A DNA stretch of 64,000 bases from Flavobacterium praedii (GCF_026810365.1 NZ_CP113948.1:2071001-2135000); one strand, 5' to 3'; shown: positions 25,894-35,196, counted from the stretch's first letter. A program made the numbers and translations. The notes: a model not told the origin generated them from the letters alone.

Positions 25894-26535
25894 ATGAAAA
25901 TCGCACTTATCGGAGCCACAGGATTTGTAGGTTCCAACATTTTAAACGAATTAGCAAACAGAAATCACGAAATTACAGCCATTGCAAGAAATCCAAAAAC
26001 AGGATCAAATGCAAATTGGATTGCAGCGGATATCTTTGACACAGATGCATTAGCCGAAATTTTAAAAGGGAATGACATTGTAATAAGCGCCTACAATCCA
26101 GGTTGGACAAACCCAAACATTTATGATGATTTCATCAAAGGATCAAAGTCTATTCAAGAAGCGGTGAAACAATCAGGAGTAAAAAGATTTATAACTATTG
26201 GTGGCGCGGGAAGTTTATTTGTTGCTCCAAATTTACAAGCTGTTGATACTCCAGATTTTCCAAAAGAATATCATGCTGGCGCAACAGCCGCAAGAGATTA
26301 TTTGAACATCCTTAAAGAAGAAAAAGAACTGGATTGGGCATTTTTTAGTCCTGCATTCGAAATGCACCAAGGAATTACAACTGGAAGAACAGGAAAATAT
26401 AGATTGGGTTTAGAAAATCCAGTTTTTGACGAAAATCAAAGAAGTATATTATCTGGAGAAGATCTAGCCGTTGTCATAGTTGATGAAGCTGAAAACCCAA
26501 AACACCATCAAATACGTTTCACTGCTGCCTATTAA
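25894..26535 (+). CDS. NAD(P)H-binding Rossmann protein (YwnB/NmrA-like)
   Basis: 213 residues. Starts with the dinucleotide-binding GATGFVGSNILNEL, then NPGWTNPNIYDDFIKG and RFITIGGAGSL, and the C-terminal GRTGKYRLGLENPVFDENQRSILSGEDLAVVIVDE. This is the short atypical SDR form lacking the YxxxK catalytic pair, so it may be a sensor or quinone/aldehyde reductase. Likely co-regulated with the Rrf2 protein upstream. Ends at a hairpin terminator at 26557-26593. Confidence 0.8.
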   Translation: MKIALIGATGFVGSNILNELANRNHEITAIARNPKTGSNANWIAADIFDTDALAEILKGNDIVISAYNPGWTNPNIYDDFIKGSKSIQEAVKQSGVKRFITIGGAGSLFVAPNLQAVDTPDFPKEYHAGATAARDYLNILKEEKELDWAFFSPAFEMHQGITTGRTGKYRLGLENPVFDENQRSILSGEDLAVVIVDEAENPKHHQIRFTAAY

Positions 26536-26556
26536 AAGTACAAATCTATTTGTAAT

Positions 26557-26593
26557 AAACAGTTTCAAAGATTCGTCTTTTGAAACTGTTTTT
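26557..26593 (+). terminator. Intrinsic terminator after the NAD(P)-binding gene
   Basis: AAACAGTTTC and GAAACTGTTT arms, extended inward by AAAGA/TCTTT with one bulge, loop TTCG, then a T-rich tail. Confidence 0.8.
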
Positions 26594-26627
26594 GTTTTGA
26601 TTACTTTTACTTTCAAAAATAAATATT

Positions 26628-27716
26628 TTGTCTGTCAAAAAAACAAATAAAAGTGCTTTAAACGAAAAAGCTGGAATTTCGCAACCCGAAATAATCAGTT
26701 CAAGCGGTATGCAACACATCAAAGAATCCAGAAAGAAGCAACCCACTGCACAAGAATTAATAGAGGGTATTTTGGCTGGAAACATAACATCTTTAAGTCG
26801 TTCCATCACTTTAATCGAAAGTACAAATAGCAATCATTTAGCGAAAGCAAATGAAGTCATCAATAATTGTTTACCATTTGCCAATAAGTCTATTAGAATT
26901 GGAATTACAGGGGTACCTGGAGTTGGAAAAAGTACTTTTATTGAAGCTTTTGGAAAATATTTAACCAACATCGGAAAAAAAGTCGCAGTTCTTGCTGTAG
27001 ATCCAAGCAGTACGATTTCGCATGGAAGTATTCTTGGTGACAAAACCCGAATGGAAGAATTGGTAAAAGACAAAAATGCATTTATTAGACCATCAGCATC
27101 AGGAGAGACTTTAGGTGGTGTGGCTCGGAAAACTCGAGAAACTATTACACTTTGTGAAGCTTCAGGTTTTGATGTCATTCTAATCGAAACCGTTGGTGTG
27201 GGCCAGAGCGAAACAGCGGTTCACAGTATGGTTGATTTCTTTTTACTACTAAAAATTGCAGGTGCCGGCGACGAACTACAAGGTATCAAACGTGGTATTA
27301 TGGAAATGGCAGATGCTATAATAATCAATAAAGCCGATGGTGATAACATCAAAAAAGCACAGTTGGCAAAAGTAGAATTCAACAGAGCCTTACATTTATT
27401 TCCCGCAAAAAAATCAGGTTGGATTCCAACAACTGCAACTTGCAGCGCAATAACACAAGAAGGAATTGGCACCGTTTGGCAAACTATATCGAACTATATC
27501 GAATTGGTCAAATCAAATGATTATTTTTTTGAAAAACGAAAAGAACAAAATCAATTTTGGATGATGGAAACCATAAACGAGCAATTGAAAACTCATTTTT
27601 ACAATCAACCAAGCATCATTGATTTGTTGGAAAAAACAAAAAAAGCGGTACAAAATAATGAATTATCACCTTTTGTTGCCGCTCAAATTTTACTGGACAG
27701 TTATTTTAAAAAATAA
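26628..27716 (+). CDS. meaB: Methylmalonyl-CoA mutase-associated GTPase MeaB
   Basis: 362 residues from the TTG at 26628; the N-terminal stretch NKSALNEKAGISQPE resembles flavobacterial homologues as I remember them, so I keep this start over the ATG at 26709. G-domain motifs: P-loop GVPGVGKSTF, switch region RPSASGETLGGVARKTRE, ETVGVGQSE (G3), and NKADGD (G4). MeaB protects and reloads the B12 cofactor of methylmalonyl-CoA mutase by GTP hydrolysis. The mutase subunits are in the same window but 28 kb away (55924-59500), rather than adjacent as in many genomes. Confidence 0.92.
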   Translation: MSVKKTNKSALNEKAGISQPEIISSSGMQHIKESRKKQPTAQELIEGILAGNITSLSRSITLIESTNSNHLAKANEVINNCLPFANKSIRIGITGVPGVGKSTFIEAFGKYLTNIGKKVAVLAVDPSSTISHGSILGDKTRMEELVKDKNAFIRPSASGETLGGVARKTRETITLCEASGFDVILIETVGVGQSETAVHSMVDFFLLLKIAGAGDELQGIKRGIMEMADAIIINKADGDNIKKAQLAKVEFNRALHLFPAKKSGWIPTTATCSAITQEGIGTVWQTISNYIELVKSNDYFFEKRKEQNQFWMMETINEQLKTHFYNQPSIIDLLEKTKKAVQNNELSPFVAAQILLDSYFKK

Positions 27717-27734
27717 TATTGTTTTTATAAATTG

Positions 27735-28676
27735 CTATAAAAAATTATCCTGATACCATTGCACCTGTTCTTTCAAACCTTCATACAAACTGGTTTTCGG
27801 GTTGTAACCTAATAATCTTCGAGCTTTTTCAATTACAGCTTTGGTTCTTAATTGGTCTCCAGTTCTAGCATCGACAATTTGTAAGTCTATTTTTTTATTT
27901 AAAATTTGCTCTACAATTTCAATTCCTTGTTGCGTTGTATTTTCTTCTTCGGTACCCAAATTGATGATTTCATTGTTGACCAAATCTGCTTTACCAATAA
28001 CACTAACCACTCCATCAACAATATCCTGAACATAAGTAAAACTTCTCAAATGATTTTCACTTCCCTTAAACAACGGAAAAGGCACATTATTGAAAGCATT
28101 TGCAATTAGTTTTGTATATAACTTTTCTGGTCTTTCACGAGGGCCATAAACGGAATACAAACGTAATGAACAAGCCTTTAATTGCCCTAACCTACTGCTT
28201 GCCAAAATTAATTGCTCGGCTGCTAATTTAGTCACCCCATAAAATGAAGCAGGTGATGGAACCACAGTTTCATCAAAAGTAGCATGAATTCCATAAATGG
28301 ATGAAGTCGCTATATTTACAAAAAGAGCTAACTCTTTATTTTTTAATGCAAAATCAAGCAAATTCTTGGTTCCAATAACATTGTTTGACAAATAATCTTC
28401 AAAACTAGAAGTAGCAGAAATTCCAGGTTGAGCAGCAAAATGAAAAATATAATCAAAATCAACTGGCAATGTTTGAAGCTGCGCTACATCCCTCAAATCG
28501 ATAGTATTAATTTTAATTCCTTTTACATTCAATGCATTGGCATTCATTTGTTTCAAAGAAACGTCATAATAATCTGAAAAATTATCTAAACCAACAACTT
28601 CATGACCAAGGGAATGTAAGCGTTCTGCAGTATGAGAAGCAATGTACCCAGCGGCACCAGTAACTAATATTTTCAT
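27735..28676 (-). CDS. NAD-dependent sugar epimerase/dehydratase (UDP-glucuronate 4-epimerase-like)
   Basis: 313 residues from the ATG at 28676 (MKILVTGAAGYIASHTAERL); the frame extends further up but the extra residues look non-coding. Extended SDR: GAAGYIASH NAD loop, catalytic Ser-Tyr-Lys as NIATSSIYG and SFYGVTKLAAEQL, and RLYSVYGPRERPE, the substrate loop of UDP-sugar epimerases. It interconverts a nucleotide sugar, perhaps supplying the lipid-glycosylation genes divergently located at 28805-31765. Substrate is inferred from family likeness. Confidence 0.85.
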   Translation of the reverse strand: MKILVTGAAGYIASHTAERLHSLGHEVVGLDNFSDYYDVSLKQMNANALNVKGIKINTIDLRDVAQLQTLPVDFDYIFHFAAQPGISATSSFEDYLSNNVIGTKNLLDFALKNKELALFVNIATSSIYGIHATFDETVVPSPASFYGVTKLAAEQLILASSRLGQLKACSLRLYSVYGPRERPEKLYTKLIANAFNNVPFPLFKGSENHLRSFTYVQDIVDGVVSVIGKADLVNNEIINLGTEEENTTQQGIEIVEQILNKKIDLQIVDARTGDQLRTKAVIEKARRLLGYNPKTSLYEGLKEQVQWYQDNFL

Positions 28677-28778
28677 GTTCGAATATTTACGGTTCAAAAA
28701 TAGAAATAAAAAACCCCAAATTCTAAAAGTCATCAAAAATTTTAATCCTATTTTAAGCAATTTCTTCTCAAAATGAAA

Positions 28779-28786
28779 TACTTTTG
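28779..28786 (+). promoter_or_regulatory. -7 promoter box for the GT2/LAB_N/GT39 operon
   Basis: TACTTTTG matches TAnnTTTG and lies 18 bases before the ATG at 28805. The open frame could be extended to a TTG inside this box, which would be a wrong start. Confidence 0.6.
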
Positions 28787-28804
28787 CGTAAATTTTACCA
28801 AACT

Positions 28805-29518
28805 ATGAGTTTTGAATTAACAATTATAATACCCGTCTATAACGAGGAAGACAATCTAAATCGTGTACATCAAGAAATGAAACAATACTTGAGTATTGCT
28901 AAAAAAAAGACAAAAATCCTATTTGTCAATGACGGTTCCAAAGACAATAGTCAATCCCTTATTGAAAATATCTGCAAAGACAACGACGAATTTACTTTTA
29001 TTTCTTTTGAAAAAAATGCTGGTTTAAGCGCTGCCATTAAAGCAGGTTTTGATTACGCAGATACTACTTGGGTAGGCTACATTGATGCCGATTTACAAAC
29101 AGCTCCTGAAGATTTTAATATTTTGATAGAATTTGCTGGAGAATATGATCTTGTAACTGGAGTACGTTCGAATCGAAAAGATTCTTTTACTAAAAATATG
29201 TCTTCAACTATTGCTAATGGCATTAGAAGAACTTTTACTCATGACGGAATGGATGACACTGGTTGTCCCTTAAAAATTATCCGTACAGATATGGCCAAGA
29301 GAATACCAATGTTCAACGGTTTACACCGATTTTTACCAGCCATGATTTTATTACAAAACGGCAAAATCAAACAAACACCTGTAAGACATTTCCCCAGAAT
29401 AGCAGGCCTTTCAAAGTTTAATCTTTGGAATCGATTATTAGGCCCTCTACAAGATTGCTTTGCTTATTTGTGGATGAAGAAAAAATACATCAATTATAGC
29501 GTAGCAAAACAAGGTTAA
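28805..29518 (+). CDS. Dolichyl-phosphate-mannose-synthase-like GT2 (ArnC/DPM1-type)
   Basis: 237 residues from the ATG at 28805. GT2 motifs TIIIPVYNEEDNLNRV, FVNDGSKDNS and the metal site YIDADLQTAPED, then DTGCPLKIIR and RFLPAMILLQNGKIKQTPVRHFPR, typical of polyprenyl-phosphate sugar transferases. Unlike ArnC there are no C-terminal membrane helices. It likely charges a polyprenyl phosphate with a sugar that the GT39 enzyme two genes down uses. Overlaps the next gene by 1 base. Confidence 0.87.
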   Translation: MSFELTIIIPVYNEEDNLNRVHQEMKQYLSIAKKKTKILFVNDGSKDNSQSLIENICKDNDEFTFISFEKNAGLSAAIKAGFDYADTTWVGYIDADLQTAPEDFNILIEFAGEYDLVTGVRSNRKDSFTKNMSSTIANGIRRTFTHDGMDDTGCPLKIIRTDMAKRIPMFNGLHRFLPAMILLQNGKIKQTPVRHFPRIAGLSKFNLWNRLLGPLQDCFAYLWMKKKYINYSVAKQG

Positions 29519-30150
29519 TGAACAACATCATCATTTATTCGATAGGTTTTATTGCTCAAATTTTGTTTTCCAGCAGAATGATTTTGCAGTGGATTATTTC
29601 TGAAAAAAACAAAAAAGTTTTGACGCCCGTTTTATTTTGGGAAATCAGTTTGTTTGCATCCTTTTTACTGTTTGTTTATGGCTATTTTAGACACGATTTC
29701 TCAATCATGCTTGGACAAACGATTACCTACTATATTTACATTCGAAACATACAATTGCAAAATGATTGGAAAAAATTGCACGTACTAATAAGATGGTTTG
29801 TACTACTTTTTCCCTTTTTCATAATTGGTTACGGTTACAATAACAATGTCTATGATTTAGACAACCTATTGCGAAACGAAGCGATTCCTAAATGGTTGCT
29901 TTGGACAGGTATAATTGGGCAAGTTCTATTTACATTGCGTTTTGTATACCAATGGATTTATTCTGAAAAAAAGAAAGATTCTGTTTTGCCTTTAGGATTC
30001 TGGATTATTAGTTTGAGTGGATCACTTATCATATTTATTTATGCCATAATCAGAAAAGATCCCGTATTATTAGCTGGTCATGCTTTGGGCTTAGTCATTT
30101 ATACTAGAAATATAATAATTATAAAAAAAGATGTCAAAATTAATTCATAA
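29518..30150 (+). CDS. Lipid A biosynthesis N-terminal domain (LAB_N) membrane protein
   Basis: 210 residues, about six membrane helices. It contains two copies of the LAB_N pattern: first IGFIAQILFSSRMILQWIISEKNKKVLTPVLFWEISL, second IGQVLFTLRFVYQWIYSEKKKDSVLPLGFWIISL. Each is roughly 75 residues. In other proteins this domain sits in front of lipid-A-disaccharide synthase; alone it is often linked to GT2 and GT39 genes, as here, and may help flip or present the lipid-linked sugar. Overlaps the next gene by 20 bases. Confidence 0.85.
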   Translation: MNNIIIYSIGFIAQILFSSRMILQWIISEKNKKVLTPVLFWEISLFASFLLFVYGYFRHDFSIMLGQTITYYIYIRNIQLQNDWKKLHVLIRWFVLLFPFFIIGYGYNNNVYDLDNLLRNEAIPKWLLWTGIIGQVLFTLRFVYQWIYSEKKKDSVLPLGFWIISLSGSLIIFIYAIIRKDPVLLAGHALGLVIYTRNIIIIKKDVKINS

Positions 30151-31765
30151 TTATACTTTTTGGCTTTTCATAGTAGCCTGTCTAATGCTTTTTTCACATT
30201 TAGATGTTATAGAAGTTAATATCATGGAAGCCAGAAATTTCATTACTGCAAGAGAAATGGCAAACAATAACCATTGGATATTGACAACAATTAATGATAT
30301 GCCACGATATGAAAAACCACCATTACCAACATGGTTAACAGCCATTTCTGGAATTATTTTTGGTTTTGATTGTCTTTTCGGCATGCGTTTACCAGTTGTA
30401 TTCATTACCTTATTATTGGTTTTTGGCACTTTTAAACTTTCCGAAAAATTAGGTTTATCAAAAAAACAAAGCTTTCATAACGGACTTATTCTTATAACCT
30501 CTTTTTATATTTATTTTGCTGGAAGAGACAACCAATGGGATATGTACACTCATAGTTTCATGATGATTTGTATTTTGTTTTTATGGGAAGTATTGAATGA
30601 ACAAAAGAAACTACTTTTCAATGCAATCATGGCCGGATTATTTTTCGGTTTCTCTTTTTTAAGCAAAGGACCTATTTCAGTTTATGCTTTATTATTGCCT
30701 TTCTTAATTGCTTATGGATTTACATATAAATTTCAATTAAAGAACAAAAAACTATATTTAATACTTGTAGTGGTTTTAGGTATAATTATCGGTTTATCAT
30801 GGCCACTATACGTAAAATGGGCTGATCCAGCAACCTATTTAAAAGTCACCAAAATAGAAAGCAGCCGATGGGGAAATTACAATACTAGACCATTTTATTA
30901 CTATTGGAGCTTTTTTACTCAAAGTGGTATTTGGACAGTACCAGCATTTATTGCCTTACTATATCCGTACTTGAAAAACAAAGTAAGTAATTTAAAAGCC
31001 TATCAATTTACGTTGATTTGGACATTAGCTTCTGTAGTATTATTGTCAATAGTACCCGAAAAAAAATCAAGATACTTGTTGCCAGTTTTGATTCCGATGG
31101 CTTTAAACACTGGATTCTATATTGAATACTTGATAAATAATTTTAAAAATATTAGTTTAAAAAAAGAAAAAGGAATTATTTATTTTGCTTTTGGCCTTAT
31201 TGGAATCATTTGTATTGTTATTCCAGTTGGTATTTTTGTTAAAGTAAAAAATGATATCGCAGGATTCGAAATTTGGTTCCTTGGATTAACTTTATCATTG
31301 TTTGGTATTGGATATGTTCTTTTTACAAACCTTAGAAACAAAAACTTTGTAAAAGTGTTTTATGCCGTAATTGCAGTTCAAGTTGCAGTAGTGGTATTCG
31401 GAATACCTTTTACAAAACTCATTTTAAAGAATCCTGATTACGCTAGTGCAAAAGCAATTAGAGATTCGGAAAAAAGTTTGGCTGTTAAAACGTATGAATT
31501 AAATTCATTTACTCCTGAAATAATTTGGGATTATGGATACAGCATGCCCATTCTTTTAAATAATGAAACCAACAAACTAAATTTACCTTTAGAAAATAAA
31601 TTTGGCTTATTGGTTACAGATATTGACAGTATCAATTCGATTAAAGAATTGAAAAACTATACTTTGAATAAAGTTTCAAATATTGATTTGAATCATATTC
31701 CAAAAGATTCTAAAAAACACAACATTCGATTGACTAGAACTTATTATATCGTTTCAAAGAAATAA
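30131..31765 (+). CDS. ArnT-like family 39 glycosyltransferase
   Basis: 544 residues with about 12 membrane helices and the GT39/ArnT signature DVIEVNIMEARNFITAREM in the first periplasmic loop (acidic catalytic residues), then MPRYEKPPLPTWLTA. A soluble C-terminal domain begins around residue 430. ArnT enzymes transfer a sugar from a polyprenyl phosphate to lipid A or another lipid on the periplasmic side. With the GT2 and LAB_N proteins upstream it forms a complete-looking lipid glycosylation module. Identity of the sugar unknown. Confidence 0.86.
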   Translation: MSKLIHNYTFWLFIVACLMLFSHLDVIEVNIMEARNFITAREMANNNHWILTTINDMPRYEKPPLPTWLTAISGIIFGFDCLFGMRLPVVFITLLLVFGTFKLSEKLGLSKKQSFHNGLILITSFYIYFAGRDNQWDMYTHSFMMICILFLWEVLNEQKKLLFNAIMAGLFFGFSFLSKGPISVYALLLPFLIAYGFTYKFQLKNKKLYLILVVVLGIIIGLSWPLYVKWADPATYLKVTKIESSRWGNYNTRPFYYYWSFFTQSGIWTVPAFIALLYPYLKNKVSNLKAYQFTLIWTLASVVLLSIVPEKKSRYLLPVLIPMALNTGFYIEYLINNFKNISLKKEKGIIYFAFGLIGIICIVIPVGIFVKVKNDIAGFEIWFLGLTLSLFGIGYVLFTNLRNKNFVKVFYAVIAVQVAVVVFGIPFTKLILKNPDYASAKAIRDSEKSLAVKTYELNSFTPEIIWDYGYSMPILLNNETNKLNLPLENKFGLLVTDIDSINSIKELKNYTLNKVSNIDLNHIPKDSKKHNIRLTRTYYIVSKK

Positions 31766-31766
31766 A

Positions 31767-31997
31767 TTATTCTTTCTCGTATCGTTCCATTTCACGATCA
31801 TAAAATTCATTGGCTAAAACGATAAGACCTTCCATTTCAGCATTCAATTCGGCTTCGTCTAGGTCTTCTGCTTCTTCCATAAATTCAACTTCATCATCTT
31901 TTAGGTTGATGATAAATCTTGGATAATCCAAGTGAATGATGAAGATGTCATCTGGAAAATCGGTATTGTCCCCCAGTAAAAATTTTGGTAATTCCAT
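31767..31997 (-). CDS. Small acidic conserved hypothetical protein
   Basis: 76 residues, very acidic: FIINLKDDEVEFMEEAEDLDEAELNAEMEGL. No membrane segment or known domain. It is convergent with the GT39 gene (1 base apart). The coding-like composition and a clean ATG (MELPKFLLGDNTDFPDD) make it a likely real gene; I believe similar short proteins occur in other flavobacteria but cannot check. Function unknown. Confidence 0.65.
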   Translation of the reverse strand: MELPKFLLGDNTDFPDDIFIIHLDYPRFIINLKDDEVEFMEEAEDLDEAELNAEMEGLIVLANEFYDREMERYEKE

Positions 31998-32021
31998 GTT
32001 TAAAAATTTAGATATTAGAAA

Positions 32022-32073
32022 ATAGAGAATAGAATTAAGAAAAACAGAAAACTTTTAAAAGTCTATTCTCTAT
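32022..32073 (-). terminator. Inverted repeat, possible terminator after the prohibitin gene
   Basis: ATAGAGAATAGA (32022-32033) and TCTATTCTCTAT (32062-32073), a perfect 12-bp stem with a 28-base loop, between two minus-strand genes. The T run is weak, so it could instead be a repeat remnant. Confidence 0.4.
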
Positions 32074-32086
32074 AAGTCATTTTAAT

Positions 32087-32995
32087 TTATTTATCAGACA
32101 AAATAACCGGTGCGCTTCCTTTTCCATTCATAAAAATAATTTTAGTGTTTGGAGACGCAGCCAATTCTTTTTGGGCTTTAATTTGTTCGTATTGCAATTG
32201 TTTGTCTGTTAATCCCAAAGAGATTATTCGTTGATAATCGGCAATACCTTGTGCTTCCACACGTTTACGTTCGGCTTCTTGTTTTTCTTTTTGAAGTACG
32301 AAGGTCATTTTTTGTGCATCTTGTTCGGCATTGATTTTACTTTCTATCGATTTTTTAACCGAAATAGGAAGATCAATATTTCGAATTAATAATTGTTCCA
32401 AAACCAAACCTCTCGTTTTAAAATCTGCTTCAATATTTTTGAAAATACGATCTTGAAATTCGTTTCTTTTTGTCGAATACAAAGCTACTGCATCATAAAA
32501 AACTGCGTTGTCTCTAATACGGGTTCTCGTAATTGGTCGCACAATTTTATCTGTGTAATCAACTCCAATATTTTTATAAATCTTTGGAGCATCTATTGGT
32601 ACTACACGATACAAAACGGTCAAATCAATAACTACTTCCAGTCCATCATTAGACAAAACCCGAATAGCATCATCGCCTTCTTGCGCACCCTCACCATGAA
32701 CGGCAGACATAGTATAGTTTTGTGTTTGAATATCAAACTCTGTGATATCCAAAAGTGGATTTATAACATGCAAACCACTTTCCAATACTCCTGATTCAAC
32801 ACTTCCGTAAAGCGACTTTACCCCTACTTTACCAGCGTCAATTTGTTTAAACATAGAAGAAAAAACACCCAAGGCGATAAGAATAAAACCTACAACTCTT
32901 AATATGCCAGCGAATTTAGAAAACGGATTTGCATTATGGCTTAAAGTAAATCCAAGAATTAATAAAATTATTCCAAGAATAATAAATAGTATCAT
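32087..32995 (-). CDS. Prohibitin/SPFH-family membrane protein
   Basis: 302 residues. Two N-terminal hydrophobic stretches (FIILGIILLILGFTL and ILRVVGFILIALGVF), then the SPFH domain with IDAGKVGVKSLYGSVESGVLESGLHVINPL and a long charged helix near EQDAQKMTFVLQKEKQEAERKRVEAQGIADYQRIIS that should form a coiled coil. Prohibitins build ring-shaped membrane scaffolds and in bacteria associate with proteases such as FtsH (not in the window). Typical length for the family. Confidence 0.9.
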   Translation of the reverse strand: MILFIILGIILLILGFTLSHNANPFSKFAGILRVVGFILIALGVFSSMFKQIDAGKVGVKSLYGSVESGVLESGLHVINPLLDITEFDIQTQNYTMSAVHGEGAQEGDDAIRVLSNDGLEVVIDLTVLYRVVPIDAPKIYKNIGVDYTDKIVRPITRTRIRDNAVFYDAVALYSTKRNEFQDRIFKNIEADFKTRGLVLEQLLIRNIDLPISVKKSIESKINAEQDAQKMTFVLQKEKQEAERKRVEAQGIADYQRIISLGLTDKQLQYEQIKAQKELAASPNTKIIFMNGKGSAPVILSDK

Positions 32996-33065
32996 TTTTT
33001 AGTTTTTTAATTGGTACAGTGATTATACGTTAAAACCAATTATAAGTTACATTCTTACAAGTACT

Positions 33066-34448
33066 TTATTTTTCAGAATTTTCCAAGACCAACTTTTTAG
33101 TCAATCGAGCAAACCGAATGTACAAAAACAAAGCAGCCGCTGTTAAACCAGCCAAAAGTCCAATCCAAACTCCAACAGCTTTTAATTCTGTATATTTTCC
33201 TAAATAAAAAGAAATTGGAAAACCAATAACCCAATAAGCAACAAAAGTAATGTACATTGGAACTTTCACATCTTGCAGACCTCTCAAAGCTCCCAAAACC
33301 ACAACTTGAATTCCATCTGAAATTTGAAAAATAGCAGCAATTAGTAATAATTTTGAGGTAATTAAAATTATTTCATGATTATCTATCGCTTGTGTTGAAT
33401 CAGACATATTTAAAAAGAAGTGTGGCAAATAATTATGAAAAACAACAAAAATAAATGCAAAAAACGATTCCAATATTATAGCCAATAAAAAAATAGAACG
33501 CGCTACAATAATTAAATTTTTAAAATCACCGGCACCTTTAGAATGACTCACACGAATCATTGCTGTAACACTCAATCCCATTGCTACCATAAAGGTTGAA
33601 GAAGCAAGTATTAACGCTATTTGATTGGCCGCTTGACTATTTTTTCCTAATGTTCCAGAAAGCCAAATAGCTGCTGTAAACAATGTCACCTCAAACAACA
33701 TTTGCATAGCTGAAGGAAAACCAAGTCCAATAATCTTTTTTACAATTGACTTTTTTATTTCTTTAAAAGTAAAATTTTTAAAAAACTTTTTCATCACTGT
33801 ATTGTGCTTCATTAGATAATGCATAAAAACCACCATCATAATTCTTGAGATAACAGTTCCAAGTGCAGCACCCGTAACTCCTAATTTTGGGAAAATCCAG
33901 AAACCATAAATCAATACATAATTAAAAAAAACATGTACAACGTTAGCCAGAATAATAGAATACATCGAATATTTTGTCAAAGATAAACCATCGGCAAATT
34001 GTTTATACCCTTGATACATCACCACAGGAATTAAAGAAAAAGCAACCCAATCAATATATGGTGCTGCAAGTGCAACAACTGCGGGAGGTTGATCCATAAA
34101 ATACATTAATTGTTTGGACAAAACCGTAACTATAAACAAAGAAACACCAAGAATTGTGCATAATAATAAACCATGATGAAAAGTAGTTCTAATTTTTTTA
34201 TCGTTTTGCTCAGCATCAGCCTCAGCAGTCAATGGTGTTATAGCTGTAGAAAAACCAATTCCTATTGACATCGCCAAAAAAATAAAACTATTCCCTAATG
34301 AAACGGCAGCCAACTCAGTTGATCCCAAATTCCCAACCATATAATTATCTACAATTCCTATCATTGTATGGCCAAGCATCCCTAGAATTACAGGGTAGGC
34401 CAGTTTAATATTATAAGAGAATTCTTGAGTATATCGGGAAAGATTCAT
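33066..34448 (-). CDS. MATE-family multidrug efflux transporter
   Basis: 460 residues from the ATG at 34448 (MNLSRYTQEFSYNIKLAYPVILGML); frame upstream of that reaches past the -7 box and is not used. About 12 membrane helices in two halves, with YMVGNLGSTELAAVSLGNSFIFL in the N-half and GFPSAMQMLFEVTLFTAAIWLSG opening the C-half, matching NorM/DinF-type Na+ or H+ driven drug exporters. Substrate not predictable. Promoter TATCTTTG lies upstream on the minus strand. Confidence 0.92.
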   Translation of the reverse strand: MNLSRYTQEFSYNIKLAYPVILGMLGHTMIGIVDNYMVGNLGSTELAAVSLGNSFIFLAMSIGIGFSTAITPLTAEADAEQNDKKIRTTFHHGLLLCTILGVSLFIVTVLSKQLMYFMDQPPAVVALAAPYIDWVAFSLIPVVMYQGYKQFADGLSLTKYSMYSIILANVVHVFFNYVLIYGFWIFPKLGVTGAALGTVISRIMMVVFMHYLMKHNTVMKKFFKNFTFKEIKKSIVKKIIGLGFPSAMQMLFEVTLFTAAIWLSGTLGKNSQAANQIALILASSTFMVAMGLSVTAMIRVSHSKGAGDFKNLIIVARSIFLLAIILESFFAFIFVVFHNYLPHFFLNMSDSTQAIDNHEIILITSKLLLIAAIFQISDGIQVVVLGALRGLQDVKVPMYITFVAYWVIGFPISFYLGKYTELKAVGVWIGLLAGLTAAALFLYIRFARLTKKLVLENSEK

Positions 34449-34467
34449 TTTGTATTTATTAAGTCGG

Positions 34468-34475
34468 CAAAGATA
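34468..34475 (-). promoter_or_regulatory. -7 promoter box of the MATE gene
   Basis: TATCTTTG on the minus strand, 19 bases before the ATG at 34448. Confidence 0.55.
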
Positions 34476-34605
34476 AATAGAAGCTTTCAATTGTATCGAT
34501 ACTATTAAAAATATAACACCCATTTTTTAGATTTTTTTTCCGTAAATGAAGTAATTCTGTAAATGTCCTTTATAATTCTATAACATATCAACCATACTCG
34601 AACGG

Positions 34606-34613
34606 TACATTTG
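34606..34613 (+). promoter_or_regulatory. -7 promoter box of the outer-membrane barrel gene
   Basis: TACATTTG matches TAnnTTTG. Start codon is 57 bases downstream (34671). An in-frame TTG lies within the box and is not a start. Confidence 0.55.
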
Positions 34614-34670
34614 CACTGTTGCTCTGAAACAAATAAACAGAACAATAAAAAATTAAACAAAATTTCAATT

Positions 34671-35180
34671 ATGAAAACTACAATGAAAATTAAAGTGTTA
34701 TTTGTATTCGCAATAGCATTATTATTTGCAAACAATTCTCAAGCCCAAGAAACAAAAAACTTCGACAAAGGATTCCGTTTAGGAATTGGTCTTAACGGAG
34801 GACTTCCAACAAACAACGATTTTTATAACTGGTCATTGGGTGGTGATGTTCGCCTACAATATGATTTAACTCCAAAAGCATCTCTAACGCTTACAACGGG
34901 TTTTACGAACTTATTTATTGATCAAAATGTCAAAGATTTAGGCTTCATTCCTGCCAAAATTGGATTCAAAGCTTTCATTTGGGAAGACCAATTTTACGTT
35001 TTAGGTGAAGTAGGTGGAGGTTTTGCCGTAACCAACGGTTATGATCAAAACACTTATATTTGGTCACCTGGAATTGGATATGCCAATAAAAATATTGACG
35101 TAAGTTTACGTTATGAAGGCTATACTGACTATGATACCAATCAAATAGCATTGCGTGTGGCCTATGGCTTCAAATTATAA
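34671..35180 (+). CDS. Outer-membrane beta-barrel protein
   Basis: 169 residues. Signal peptide MKTTMKIKVLFVFAIALLFANNSQAQ, then alternating-polarity strands (KGFRLGIGLNGGLP, LGGDVRLQYDLTPKASLTLTTGFT, QFYVLGEVGGGFAV) ending in FKL-type aromatic terminus (LRVAYGFKL). Size suits an 8-stranded OmpA/OmpX-like barrel. No peptidoglycan-binding domain. Followed by a strong terminator at 35197-35229, so monocistronic. Function beyond being a small porin-like barrel is unknown. Confidence 0.82.
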   Translation: MKTTMKIKVLFVFAIALLFANNSQAQETKNFDKGFRLGIGLNGGLPTNNDFYNWSLGGDVRLQYDLTPKASLTLTTGFTNLFIDQNVKDLGFIPAKIGFKAFIWEDQFYVLGEVGGGFAVTNGYDQNTYIWSPGIGYANKNIDVSLRYEGYTDYDTNQIALRVAYGFKL

Positions 35181-35196
35181 AAATAAAATTTCTTCG

